This document shows, piece after piece, positions 51,394 through 59,274 of a DNA stretch of 64,000 nt. A model generated the notes under the pieces. It saw only the letters and a list, made by a program, of their open reading frames with translations, made no database searches and was not told the DNA's origin. The stretch spans positions 1 to 64,000 of the forward strand of contig JBMOEY010000001.1 of NCBI GenBank assembly GCA_049314515.1, in the 5' to 3' direction. Numbering within the stretch: position 1 is the stretch's first letter; every line of letters begins with the position of its first letter. The DNA is from RFQD01 sp049314515. GTDB taxonomy: Bacteria; Actinomycetota; Actinomycetes; Actinomycetales; Microbacteriaceae. A program made the translations under genes and the position numbers.

Positions 51394-54054
51394 TCACCGA
51401 GTCGTAATCGCCGCAGTGACCGCCGTCAGGGCATCCAAAAGTTTAGACGCATCCGACCCACCACCTTGAGCCATGTCATCGCGGCCACCGCCGCCACCGC
51501 CGAGCACATCGGCCGCGACCTTGGCCAGTGGTCCAGCCACAACGCCAACCTGGCGGGAACCTTCAGTCGTTGCGACAATTACGGCGGGCTTGCCGTCGAT
51601 GATGGAGCCTAAGGCGATAACGAATGGCTCGGACTGAACCTTGTCCCGCACAGCAGTTACGAGACCCCGTAAATCATCCGATGTACTCACACCTTCCACT
51701 GAGGTGACGATTGCGGAGACGCTCCCGAGTTGCGCGGAGGCGGCCACAAGTGACGGAACTTGCTCACGTAAGAGCCGGGCCTCGAATTCTGCGACCCGGC
51801 GTTCCGCCTGCTTGAGGCTTGCAACAAGTTCCGACACGCGTGCCGTAACTTGATCTCGGGGCGCCTTCAGTGACGCCGAAAGCTCGGCAACAATGCTCCG
51901 CTCAACGACCAGGCTCCTGAACGCGTCCTGTCCCACGAAAGCTTCAATTCGGCGGTTTGACGAGCCTACGGAACTCTCCGCCGTGATACTCACGAGTCCG
52001 ACCTGTGAGCTCCTCGACACGTGCGTTCCGGCACACAGTTCTCGCGACCATGGACCACCGATGTCCACCATGCGAACGACCTCACCGTACTTCTCTCCGA
52101 AGAGTGCCATTGCGCCCAGAGCCTTTGCCTCGTCGAGAGCCATTTCACGAGTCACGACGTCATAATCAGCGAGAATCGCGTTGTTCGCGATTTCTTCAAT
52201 TTCGGATCGCGTTTCGCGCGATAACGCATCATTCCAGGTGAAGTCCAAGCGCATGTAGCCCGCCTTGTTGTAGGAGCCACTCTGGTGGGCTGTTTCACCC
52301 AGCGTCTCACGCAGAGCCGCATGAATGAGGTGCGTGGCGCTGTGAGCCTGTGCCGCGGCACGTCTCCAGGCGCGATCAACGTGCGTGCTCGCGCCTGCTC
52401 CCACGGAGATGGTGCCCGCGCGAACTCGGGCCGTGTGACTGACCAGACCCTTGATGGGTTTCTGCACATCAAGCACCTCGAGGTCGAAGCCCGGACCAGC
52501 AATGGATCCGGCGTCCGATTCCTGACCACCCGACTCCGCGTAGAGCGAGGTGGCCGTCAAAATGACTTCAATCGTCTCACCTTCGCTGGCACTCATGACA
52601 GGCAGTCCGTCTCTCAGGAGCCCGATAACAGTTGCCTCCGTGTCAAACTCGTTATAACCGGTGAAGACCGTTTCTCCCGCAGACCTCATCTCGCTGTACA
52701 CACTGAGATCGGCCAATATTGACTTCTTCGCCTTAGCATCGGCCTTGGCTCGCTGCCGCTGTTGCGCCATCAAAGTATCGAACGCGGCCCGGTCAACCGA
52801 TAGCCCGGCTTCATCGGCCATTTCGAGCGTGAGGTCAATCGGAAACCCAAACGTATCGTGCAATAAAAACGCAGTGTCCCCGGGAAGACGGCTAGCTCCC
52901 TTTTTCATAATGTCGGAGACGGCGGTGTCGAGAATTGTCGTGCCCGATGCCAGAGTCTTGAGGAACGCATCCTCTTCTCCATAAGCGATTTGCGCGATTC
53001 GCGAAAAGTCAGTCTCAACACCCGGGTAGGCGGCTTTCATGGCGTCGCGAGAAGCGGTAAAGAGTTCGGGGAATGTGACCGCGTCGACACCGAGCAGTCG
53101 CATTGCACGGACAGACCGGCGAAGAAGTCGACGAAGGATGTAACCCCGTCCCTCGTTTGACGTCGACACACCATCCGACATGAGCATGAGCGAACTTCGC
53201 ACGTGATCTGCAATGACCCGCAAACGCACGTCGTTCTCATGATCTTGGCCGTACGTTATGCCGGCCATGTCAGCCGCGCGGTCGAGAACGGGACGCACTT
53301 GATCAATTTCGTAGAGGTTTTCGACACCCTGCTTCAGAAAAGCGACGCGTTCCAGACCCATCCCCGTGTCGATGTTCTTGTTGGGCAACTCGCCAAGAAT
53401 CTCAAACTCGGTCTTGCTCGTCCCTTCCCCGCGTGCATATTGCATGAAGACAAGGTTCCAAATTTCGATATACCGGTTTTCGTCGGCCACGGGTCCACCC
53501 TCGACCCCGTAATTGGGTCCCCGGTCGAAATAGATTTCCGAACATGGACCAGCTGGGCCCGGTTGACCGGTTGACCAGTAATTGTCTTCTTTGCCACGAC
53601 GTTGGATGCGCTCCGTCGGAAGTCCCGCAATCTTGCTCCACAGCTCGATTGCCTCATCATCATCTTCGTAAACCGTGACCCAGAGGTCCTTCTCTGCGAA
53701 ACCCAGTCCTCCATCGCTTTCTGGAGAAGTCAGAAGTTCCCAGGCGAAGCCAATTGCACCCTCTTTGAAATAGTCGCCGAACGAAAAATTGCCGTTCATC
53801 TGGAAAAACGTCCCGTGACGCGTGGTCTTTCCGACTTCCTCAATATCGAGCGTTCTGATGCACTTTTGAACACTCGTGGCACGCGGGTATGGCGGAGGCA
53901 CGTGACCGGACAGGTAAGGGATGAACGGAACCATGCCCGCAACTGTGAATAACAGCGTGGGATCGTCGCTCACGAGAGATGCCGAGGGTACGACCGTGTG
54001 GCCGTTCTTTGCGAAGTAATCGAGCCAGCGTTTGGCGATCTCGGCGGTCTGCAT
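51394..54054 (-). CDS. alaS: Alanyl-tRNA synthetase
   Basis: AlaS charges tRNA-Ala and edits mis-charged serine or glycine. The 886-residue protein has the class II core (FTVAGMVPFIPYLSG; KCIRTLDIEEVGKTTRHGTFFQMNGNFSFGDYFKEGAI; GMGLERVAFLKQG), the editing domain with HSATHLIHAALRE and the metal-binding RELCAGTHV, and the C-terminal DHHA1-type domain ending GGGGGGRDDMAQGGG. The ATG at 54054 has a weak Shine-Dalgarno sequence in the preceding stop region. Confidence 0.98.
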   Translation of the reverse strand: MQTAEIAKRWLDYFAKNGHTVVPSASLVSDDPTLLFTVAGMVPFIPYLSGHVPPPYPRATSVQKCIRTLDIEEVGKTTRHGTFFQMNGNFSFGDYFKEGAIGFAWELLTSPESDGGLGFAEKDLWVTVYEDDDEAIELWSKIAGLPTERIQRRGKEDNYWSTGQPGPAGPCSEIYFDRGPNYGVEGGPVADENRYIEIWNLVFMQYARGEGTSKTEFEILGELPNKNIDTGMGLERVAFLKQGVENLYEIDQVRPVLDRAADMAGITYGQDHENDVRLRVIADHVRSSLMLMSDGVSTSNEGRGYILRRLLRRSVRAMRLLGVDAVTFPELFTASRDAMKAAYPGVETDFSRIAQIAYGEEDAFLKTLASGTTILDTAVSDIMKKGASRLPGDTAFLLHDTFGFPIDLTLEMADEAGLSVDRAAFDTLMAQQRQRAKADAKAKKSILADLSVYSEMRSAGETVFTGYNEFDTEATVIGLLRDGLPVMSASEGETIEVILTATSLYAESGGQESDAGSIAGPGFDLEVLDVQKPIKGLVSHTARVRAGTISVGAGASTHVDRAWRRAAAQAHSATHLIHAALRETLGETAHQSGSYNKAGYMRLDFTWNDALSRETRSEIEEIANNAILADYDVVTREMALDEAKALGAMALFGEKYGEVVRMVDIGGPWSRELCAGTHVSRSSQVGLVSITAESSVGSSNRRIEAFVGQDAFRSLVVERSIVAELSASLKAPRDQVTARVSELVASLKQAERRVAEFEARLLREQVPSLVAASAQLGSVSAIVTSVEGVSTSDDLRGLVTAVRDKVQSEPFVIALGSIIDGKPAVIVATTEGSRQVGVVAGPLAKVAADVLGGGGGGRDDMAQGGGSDASKLLDALTAVTAAITTR

Positions 54055-54060
54055 TGTGGG

Positions 54061-54243
54061 TTACTTGCCCTGACGCAGTTCGGCGTCACGCGTGCGGTAT
54101 CCGTCGACGACGGCTTCTTTCACACCCGAAACAGCGGAATCTACGTTGGCAAGAAATGCCTTACCGGATTCGGTCTTGCTCACCTCATGAGCGATGACGA
54201 ATCCCGCAACGACACCCAGCGAAATCAAAAGAATGTTCTTCAT
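54061..54243 (-). CDS. Small single-pass membrane protein upstream of alaS
   Basis: The 60-residue protein (ATG at 54243) has one N-terminal hydrophobic segment (about residues 3-21, NILLISLGVVAGFVIAHEV) and a charged helical C-terminus. A comparable small protein lies between rpsD and alaS in other Microbacteriaceae, often beside a DUF948 protein that is absent here. Function unknown. TACACT lies 8 bases before the ATG, so the message may have almost no leader. It ends 6 bases before alaS and is probably cotranscribed with it. The alternative upstream start at 54288 lies in the rpsD terminator stem. Confidence 0.75.
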   Translation of the reverse strand: MKNILLISLGVVAGFVIAHEVSKTESGKAFLANVDSAVSGVKEAVVDGYRTRDAELRQGK

Positions 54244-54251
54244 AAGGCTCA

Positions 54252-54257
54252 AGTGTA
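54252..54257 (-). promoter_or_regulatory. Candidate -10 box for the small membrane gene and alaS
   Basis: TACACT on the minus strand, 8 bases before the ATG at 54243 and just downstream of the rpsD terminator-like hairpin. The position fits the start of a new transcript covering the small gene, alaS and probably ruvX and mltG. Confidence 0.4.
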
Positions 54258-54268
54258 GGCGAAACGAA

Positions 54269-54308
54269 CGAGGCGGCCGACTCGCCAAATGCGCGAACGG
54301 CCGCCTCG
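54269..54308 (-). terminator. Terminator-like hairpin after rpsD
   Basis: Perfect 11-bp arms CGAGGCGGCCG (54269-54279) and CGGCCGCCTCG (54298-54308) around an 18-base loop, 26 bases after the rpsD stop codon. On the minus strand the stem is followed by TTCGTTTC, a weak U-rich tail. It separates rpsD from the alaS transcript. Confidence 0.7.
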
Positions 54309-54334
54309 AATCGAGCTACGACAGACGTTGAGGA

Positions 54335-54964
54335 CTAGCGTGCGGCGTAGTACTCAACGACGAGCTGAACTTCACACGTCACGGGAACTTCGGCGCGCTT
54401 GGGACGACGAACCAACGTCGTGCGCAGCTTGTCGAGCTCGACCTCGAGATAGCCCGGGACGGGAGGTAGAACATCCACGTGCCCACCGGCGGCGGCAACC
54501 TGAAATGGCTCCATGCCCTCGCTACGCTCGCGAACCTGAATGACCTGTCCCGGCTTCACCCGGAACGAGGGACGGTCAACCAACTCGCCGTTGACCGTGA
54601 TGTGGCGATGAACAACCATCTGACGCGCTTGAGCCTGAGTGCGCGCAAATCCCGAGCGCAGCACGAGCGCGTCGAGACGCATCTCGAGCAACTCAACTAG
54701 ATTCTCACCAGTCAAGCCTTCAGTTCGGCGCGCCTCTTGGAACACACGACGCAGCTGCGCCTCACGAATTCCATATTGCGCACGGAGACGCTGCTTCTCG
54801 CGCAGACGGACGGCGTAGTCGCTATCTGCCTTGCGCTTAGTGCGACCATGCTCGCCCGGAGCGTAGGGACGCTTTTCGAGGTACTTCGCCGCTTTTGGCG
54901 TCAGCGGAATACCGAGCGCGCGGGAAAGACGGGTCTTACTGCGGGTACGTGACTTGTCAGACAC
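54335..54964 (-). CDS. rpsD: 30S ribosomal protein S4
   Basis: S4 is a primary 16S rRNA-binding protein. The 209-residue protein shows LSRALGIPLTPKAAKYLEKRPYAPGEHG, the EKQRLRAQYGIREAQLRRVF helix region and the S4 RNA-binding fold LDALVLRSGFARTQAQARQMVVHRHITVNGELVDRPSFRVKPGQVI. GTG start with GAAAGGA upstream. It stands alone, not in the alpha-operon, as in Microbacteriaceae. Confidence 0.98.
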   Translation of the reverse strand: MSDKSRTRSKTRLSRALGIPLTPKAAKYLEKRPYAPGEHGRTKRKADSDYAVRLREKQRLRAQYGIREAQLRRVFQEARRTEGLTGENLVELLEMRLDALVLRSGFARTQAQARQMVVHRHITVNGELVDRPSFRVKPGQVIQVRERSEGMEPFQVAAAGGHVDVLPPVPGYLEVELDKLRTTLVRRPKRAEVPVTCEVQLVVEYYAAR

Positions 54965-55136
54965 GATGTCCTTTCGATTTTCACAACATTAAAAAGCACG
55001 TATGGCACACGAGCGAGAAAAATGAGAGGTTGTGCCAGGAGCCCGGCTACAGGGCAATTCCAGATCTTCGCCTCTCGTCACGCAGCCGCACGCAACAAGA
55101 AGAAAACAGGCGACCTAATGCTAGCACCCTTGCTTT
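54965..55136 (-). promoter_or_regulatory. rarA-rpsD spacer: rpsD promoter and leader region
   Basis: A 172-base spacer. It holds a 7-bp inverted repeat, TGGCACA (55003-55009) and TGTGCCA (55031-55037), and a small GCCC/GGGC hairpin at 55041-55055. TAATGT on the minus strand near 54985-54990 is a possible -10 box close to the GTG. S4 is often autoregulated through its leader, but I cannot recognise a known S4 motif here. No further gene is seen. Confidence 0.3.
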
Positions 55137-56453
55137 CTAGTGTTCACGCAAGATGCGCTGGATGCGTTGCCAGCGTTCATTGAATCCTGCCTCGGCACCG
55201 CGGTCTGTCGGGTGGTAATACGCCACGGCACTCAATTCGTCGGGGAGATAGCTCTGAGCTGCGATTCCGTGCGGCGCACCATGGGCGTATATATAGCCAA
55301 CACCGTGACCCAGGCGCTTGGCTCCCGAGTAGCTCGCGTCACGAAGATGAACTGGAACAGGGCCAAATTTGCCGTTTCGGACGTCAGCCAGGGCCTCGTT
55401 GATCGCGGTGTACGCGGAATTCGATTTTGGACTCAACGCAAGGAAAATTGTCACTTCGGCAAGTGGGATACGACCTTCCGGCATTCCGACGAATGCAACG
55501 GCATCAGCCGCCGCAATTGCTAACTCCAACGCGCGTGGCTCGGCAAGACCAATGTCCTCGGCCGCAGAAATGATCAGGCGGCGAGCAATGAAACGAGGGT
55601 CCTCTCCTGCTTCAATCATTCGGGCAAGGTAATGAATCGCCGCATCCGCATCAGAGCCGCGGATCGACTTGATAAACGCAGAAATCACGTCGTAGTGCTC
55701 ATCACCCTGGCGGTCGTAGCGAAGTAATGCGCGGTCAACAGCCTGCGAGACCATGTCAGCTGTGATGAGGTTATCGCCCGACGCGGCAGCGATAGCAGCG
55801 GAAGCCTCGAGCGAGGTCAACGCACGCCGCGCGTCGCCCGAAGAAAATTGCACGATGGCGTCTCGTGCGGTGGGGTCGAGCACAACTTCATTAGCCAGAC
55901 CGACAGGTGAGCTCACGGCGTTGTCTAACAGTCGCGAGACGTCGGAATGCGACAGCGGTTCCAGTCGCAGGAGCAAGCTTCGTGATAGCAGTGGCGTGAC
56001 CACGCTGAACGAGGGGTTCTCGGTCGTTGCCGCAACTAACGTCACAATGCCATTTTCCACGCCAGGTAACAGCGCATCCTGCTGGGCCTTGTTGAAACGG
56101 TGAATTTCGTCGAGAAAAAGAACCGTTGAGGTTCCGTACATTTCGCGAGAGCCGCGCGCGCGTTCCATGACATCGCGAACGTCTTTAACGCCCGCCGTGA
56201 CGGCAGATAGTTCAACAAACTTGCGTCCGGACTCCGCTGCGATGACCTGAGCGATGCTCGTTTTTCCCGTACCGGGTGGTCCCCAGAGGATTACAGACAC
56301 GCCAGAACGAGCGTCAGGATTGGCCAATTGTGAAAGTGGCGAACCCGGAGTAATGAGGTGCTGTTGCCCGAAAATTTCTCGGAGAGTGCGCGGGCGCATC
56401 CTCACAGCGAGCGGAGCCGTAGCCCCGCCGAGTCCCCGATTTTCCGCGTCCAC
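55137..56453 (-). CDS. rarA: Replication-associated recombination protein RarA (MgsA)
   Basis: RarA is a clamp-loader-like AAA+ ATPase acting at stalled forks. The 438-residue protein shows LAVRMRPRTLREIFGQQHL, Walker A LWGPPGTGKTSIAQ (near residue 55), Walker B TVLFLDEIHRFNKAQQDALLP, sensor 1 LVAATTENPSFSV, and the C-terminal tetramerisation domain with DADAAIHYLARMIEAGEDPRFIARRLIISAAEDIGLA. GTG at 56453 lacks a Shine-Dalgarno but has TACCCT 6 bases upstream. Divergent from the cyclophilin gene. Confidence 0.97.
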   Translation of the reverse strand: MDAENRGLGGATAPLAVRMRPRTLREIFGQQHLITPGSPLSQLANPDARSGVSVILWGPPGTGKTSIAQVIAAESGRKFVELSAVTAGVKDVRDVMERARGSREMYGTSTVLFLDEIHRFNKAQQDALLPGVENGIVTLVAATTENPSFSVVTPLLSRSLLLRLEPLSHSDVSRLLDNAVSSPVGLANEVVLDPTARDAIVQFSSGDARRALTSLEASAAIAAASGDNLITADMVSQAVDRALLRYDRQGDEHYDVISAFIKSIRGSDADAAIHYLARMIEAGEDPRFIARRLIISAAEDIGLAEPRALELAIAAADAVAFVGMPEGRIPLAEVTIFLALSPKSNSAYTAINEALADVRNGKFGPVPVHLRDASYSGAKRLGHGVGYIYAHGAPHGIAAQSYLPDELSAVAYYHPTDRGAEAGFNERWQRIQRILREH

Positions 56454-56459
56454 GAAACA

Positions 56460-56465
56460 AGGGTA
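56460..56465 (-). promoter_or_regulatory. Candidate -10 box of leaderless rarA
   Basis: The minus strand reads TACCCT-TGTTTC-GTG, the same hexamer and spacing as at hisE. It sits at the left end of the 134-base divergent spacer. Confidence 0.5.
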
Positions 56466-56519
56466 GCCCGCCCCGACAGATGGATAGCCGGAAGACGCCT
56501 GACACGAGTTCTCGAGTGT

Positions 56520-56539
56520 GATTCGAATCGATTAGATTC
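56520..56539 (+). promoter_or_regulatory. Candidate cyclophilin-gene promoter with a GATTC-repeat palindrome
   Basis: In the divergent spacer 56454-56587 the plus strand has the perfect 10-bp palindrome GATTCGAATC (56520-56529) followed at once by GATTAGATTC, whose TAGATT (56533-56538) can serve as a -10 box. The leader would be about 43 bases. The palindrome sits upstream of the -10 box where a regulator could bind. Nothing else is seen in the spacer apart from the rarA box. Confidence 0.35.
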
Positions 56540-56587
56540 AAAGCTGCGCAAAAGTTCACTAAATCAGTTGCAATAAAAGAGGGAACA

Positions 56588-57352
56588 GTGGCCACACCAA
56601 AAAAGACGTCAAAAATCGATCGCGTTTCCCGAGATCGAGTGCGCGCCTATGAAGCTCGGCAGCAGGTCCATAGTCACATCATCGCTCGCCGGCGACGCGA
56701 CAACCTCATTGCAGCCGTCGCCGTCATTGTGGTTACTGGCCTCACGGTAGGTGCGCAACTTCTCCACGTGGCAACAAACCCCGCGAACCCCACACCCACG
56801 CCTACCAGCCTGGCAGATTCGGCAAAAATTCCTGACCCTGCACTCGCTGCGAACAGGATGTGGAGCGGTTCGCTCACTCTCAACGACGTGCCGCTTCAAG
56901 TCGAACTTGATGGCATCAAGGCGCCTCAGGCCGTAGCGAGCACCATCAGCCTCGCTTCGTCGGGCTTTTACAACAACGTTCCGTGCCACCGCCTCACGAC
57001 GGCCGGCATCTTCGTTCTCCAATGCGGTGACCCTCAAGGTGATGGTTCCGGAGGACCGGGGTATGAGTACGGTCCAGTTGAGAACGCTCCAGCGGATGAC
57101 CTGTACCCCGCCGGCACGATTGCCATGGCGCGCCAGAGTGGTAACGGATCGAGTATGGGGAGTCAATTCTTCATTGTCTACGCTGACAGCTCGATTCCGA
57201 GTGACGTTGCGGGGGGCTACAGCGTCATCGGACGTGTGACCGTAGGACTGGACCTACTGCAAAAGCAGGTCGTCGATGCGGGCGTTCAAAATGGATCCAA
57301 TGACGGAAAGCCTGTCGTCGACGTCCGAATCACCAATTTCATCCTGCAGTAA
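56588..57352 (+). CDS. Membrane-anchored cyclophilin-type peptidyl-prolyl isomerase
   Basis: The 254-residue protein has a basic cytoplasmic N-terminus, one transmembrane helix at about residues 39-58 (LIAAVAVIVVTGLTVGAQLL), a Pro/Thr-rich linker, and an extracellular cyclophilin domain (about 92-252) with FYNNVPCHRL, LQCGDPQGDGSGGPGYEY, GTIAMARQSGNGSSMGSQFFIVY and YSVIGRVTVGLDLL. The usual active-site Phe-His-Arg set is altered to CHRLTTAGIFVLQCGDPQG with Arg kept. It likely folds secreted proteins. GTG at 56588 follows a GAGGGA Shine-Dalgarno. Confidence 0.93.
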   Translation: MATPKKTSKIDRVSRDRVRAYEARQQVHSHIIARRRRDNLIAAVAVIVVTGLTVGAQLLHVATNPANPTPTPTSLADSAKIPDPALAANRMWSGSLTLNDVPLQVELDGIKAPQAVASTISLASSGFYNNVPCHRLTTAGIFVLQCGDPQGDGSGGPGYEYGPVENAPADDLYPAGTIAMARQSGNGSSMGSQFFIVYADSSIPSDVAGGYSVIGRVTVGLDLLQKQVVDAGVQNGSNDGKPVVDVRITNFILQ

Positions 57353-57369
57353 GCAACACGTCACGGGCG

Positions 57370-57375
57370 TAGGCT
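57370..57375 (+). promoter_or_regulatory. Candidate -10 box of the DUF349 gene
   Basis: TAGGCT in the 62-base spacer after the cyclophilin gene, 39 bases before the ATG. It sits in the loop of a small GGGCG/CGCCC hairpin. An AGAGAGAAG Shine-Dalgarno is present, so this is a leadered message. Confidence 0.35.
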
Positions 57376-57414
57376 AGATTCCGCCCATCAGCCATTGAAG
57401 AGAGAAGTTCGAGC

Positions 57415-58635
57415 ATGTCAGAAAAGCCGTGGGGTCGCGTCGACGCCGAGGGCAACGTCTACTGCCGCACCCTCGATGGTGAACGTCTCGTCGGGGCCTA
57501 CCCCGATGTAACAGGCGATGAGGCACTTGCCTTTTTTGAGCGCAAATTTGCAGATCTCGCTCTCGCCATCTCGCTCCTCGAGCAACGTCTCAAGCGTGGA
57601 GCTCCCGCATCTGACTTGAGGGCTAATGCTGAGACACTTCGGGCCGGCGTTGTGGCCGGGCACGGAGTGGGGGATTTCGCTTCGCTCCTTACTCGTCTCG
57701 ATGGCATTAACGCATCGCTTGCGAGCCTCGAAGAAGCACAGAATGAACAAAATCAAGAGGCCACAGACGCCGCAATCGCGATTCGAACGGCGATAGTTGA
57801 GCAAATGGAAACATTGTCGGCCTCCGTTTCCGCATCTACTAATTGGAAGACCACGACTGCCTCAGCCGACACCCTTTTTGAGCAGTGGCAGGAACATCAA
57901 AAGTCGACACCACGTTTTCCCAAAGCCGTCGCAAATGATCTCTGGAAGCGCTTCCGCACGGCAAAATCCGCCATCGACAGCGCGCGACGGGCGCACTTTG
58001 CTCAGGTAGACGCCAAGAATAAAGAAAGCAAAGGTGTCAAAGAAACACTCATCGCGAAGGCCGAGGCTCTTGCTAGCAAAGGGTCAGCTGGAATTCCAGC
58101 GTACCGAGGCTTGCTCGAAGAATGGAAAGTAGCGCCGAGGGCGGGTAGAAAACTGGACGATGCGTTATGGGCGCGATTCAAGGCCGCTGGCGACGCACTT
58201 TACGAGGCCAAGGCAACTGAACTTGCCGTCGAAGACGCGACTTTTGCAGAAAATCTAAAAATAAAGGAAGCCCTCCTCGTTGAGGCGGAACCGATTCTCT
58301 CGATGACGGACCGAGTCGCCGCGCGCAGCGCTCTCAATGCGATCTCGAAGAAGTGGGATGCCGCTGGCAAGGTACCTCGCAACTCGGTCAAGTCAATCGA
58401 AGACCGCATGCGAAAGATTGAGGCCGCGGTTCGTAAACTTGACGAGGCGCATTGGGATGCGACAAATCCGGAACGACTTGCGCGCCAGTCTGAACTAGCC
58501 ACAGCAATCCTCGAGAAGATTGCAAAACTCGAGGCGGAATTGGCAGTTGCGCAGGCAGGAAATAAGCAAACGGAGATCGCCGAGCTCACTGCCGCACTCG
58601 AGACGCAAAAGTCCTGGCTCACCATCGTCAAATAG
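57415..58635 (+). CDS. DUF349 domain protein
   Basis: The 406-residue protein is largely helical and coiled-coil-like. After an N-terminal region beginning WGRVDAEGNVYCRT, it has repeated DUF349 units of about 70 residues in which a LWxRFxxAxDAxYxAR-like motif recurs (LWKRFRTAKSAIDSARR near 180; LWARFKAAGDALYEAK near 250; a third copy around 310-350). Actinobacteria keep this gene beside rel. Its function is not established. No transmembrane segment or enzyme motif is visible. The stop codon is followed by a DnaA-box-like sequence. Confidence 0.92.
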   Translation: MSEKPWGRVDAEGNVYCRTLDGERLVGAYPDVTGDEALAFFERKFADLALAISLLEQRLKRGAPASDLRANAETLRAGVVAGHGVGDFASLLTRLDGINASLASLEEAQNEQNQEATDAAIAIRTAIVEQMETLSASVSASTNWKTTTASADTLFEQWQEHQKSTPRFPKAVANDLWKRFRTAKSAIDSARRAHFAQVDAKNKESKGVKETLIAKAEALASKGSAGIPAYRGLLEEWKVAPRAGRKLDDALWARFKAAGDALYEAKATELAVEDATFAENLKIKEALLVEAEPILSMTDRVAARSALNAISKKWDAAGKVPRNSVKSIEDRMRKIEAAVRKLDEAHWDATNPERLARQSELATAILEKIAKLEAELAVAQAGNKQTEIAELTAALETQKSWLTIVK

Positions 58636-58636
58636 C

Positions 58637-58683
58637 TTTTCCACAGTTCCAACGTTAAGTGCGACTCGTCGCGCTGTGGATGC
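58637..58683. promoter_or_regulatory. Pair of inverted DnaA-box-like sequences
   Basis: TTTTCCACA (58637-58645) fits the DnaA-box pattern TTWTNCACA, and TGTGGATGC (58675-58683) is an inverted copy with two differences. Arms TCCACAG and CTGTGGA (58640-58646, 58674-58680) could also pair as a 7-bp hairpin with a 27-base loop after the DUF349 stop codon. Either reading is possible: DnaA binding or a weak terminator. Confidence 0.35.
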
Positions 58684-58695
58684 GAAACTTCGGTC

Positions 58696-59274
58696 ATGAC
58701 GTCGACTCACTCGTGGCGAAACCTCTCACCGACAGAAATTGCCGCACTCGCTCTCGACGGAGAATTGTGGCGCAGTCAGGCTACGGTGTGTGAAACAGAT
58801 ACTCCCGATGACGCTATGTCACGGATCTCGTTTGCCCGAACCCACTGTCCTCGCGACACAATCTTCGCGCGCACGAGTGCCGCCTGGATTTGGGATGCCT
58901 TCGACCGTATTCCCTCACGTTGGACCGTGACGTCGCGGACAAAGGCGCGTCTCGCAACGATACCCAACCAACACTTCGTCGTCTGCGACTTGAAGCTGGA
59001 GGCGGCAGATGTCGTGAATGTAAACGAGTCATTTGTCACGTCACCAACGCGCACCGCGATTGACATAGCCCGATACGAAACGGCGTTGCCGGAGCCAACG
59101 GTGGTTGACATCATTCGCCGATTGCTCGCAACAGCTTCCGGACATACCGACCAAGGGCTCGAGATATACGAACAGGTCTCCCAGTCGAGACATCTCCCCT
59201 ATAAACAAAGATGTCTCGAGCGACTAGCTCGCGCGACAGCTGTTCAGCCCTCACTCACCCGATACACGTCGTAA
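58696..59274 (+). CDS. AbiEi-like antitoxin-family protein, hypothetical
   Basis: The 192-residue protein has the pattern seen in actinobacterial proteins annotated as type IV antitoxin AbiEi family: FARTSAAWIWDAFDRIP near residues 56-72, a central beta region with RWTVTSRTKARL, and VTSPTRTAIDIARYE near 115-130. No partner nucleotidyltransferase toxin (AbiEii) is next to it, and no separate winged-helix domain is obvious at the N-terminus. No good Shine-Dalgarno sequence precedes the ATG. Its 3' end overlaps the convergent rel gene by 31 bases. Function unknown; probably a chromosomal orphan. Confidence 0.7.
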   Translation: MTSTHSWRNLSPTEIAALALDGELWRSQATVCETDTPDDAMSRISFARTHCPRDTIFARTSAAWIWDAFDRIPSRWTVTSRTKARLATIPNQHFVVCDLKLEAADVVNVNESFVTSPTRTAIDIARYETALPEPTVVDIIRRLLATASGHTDQGLEIYEQVSQSRHLPYKQRCLERLARATAVQPSLTRYTS

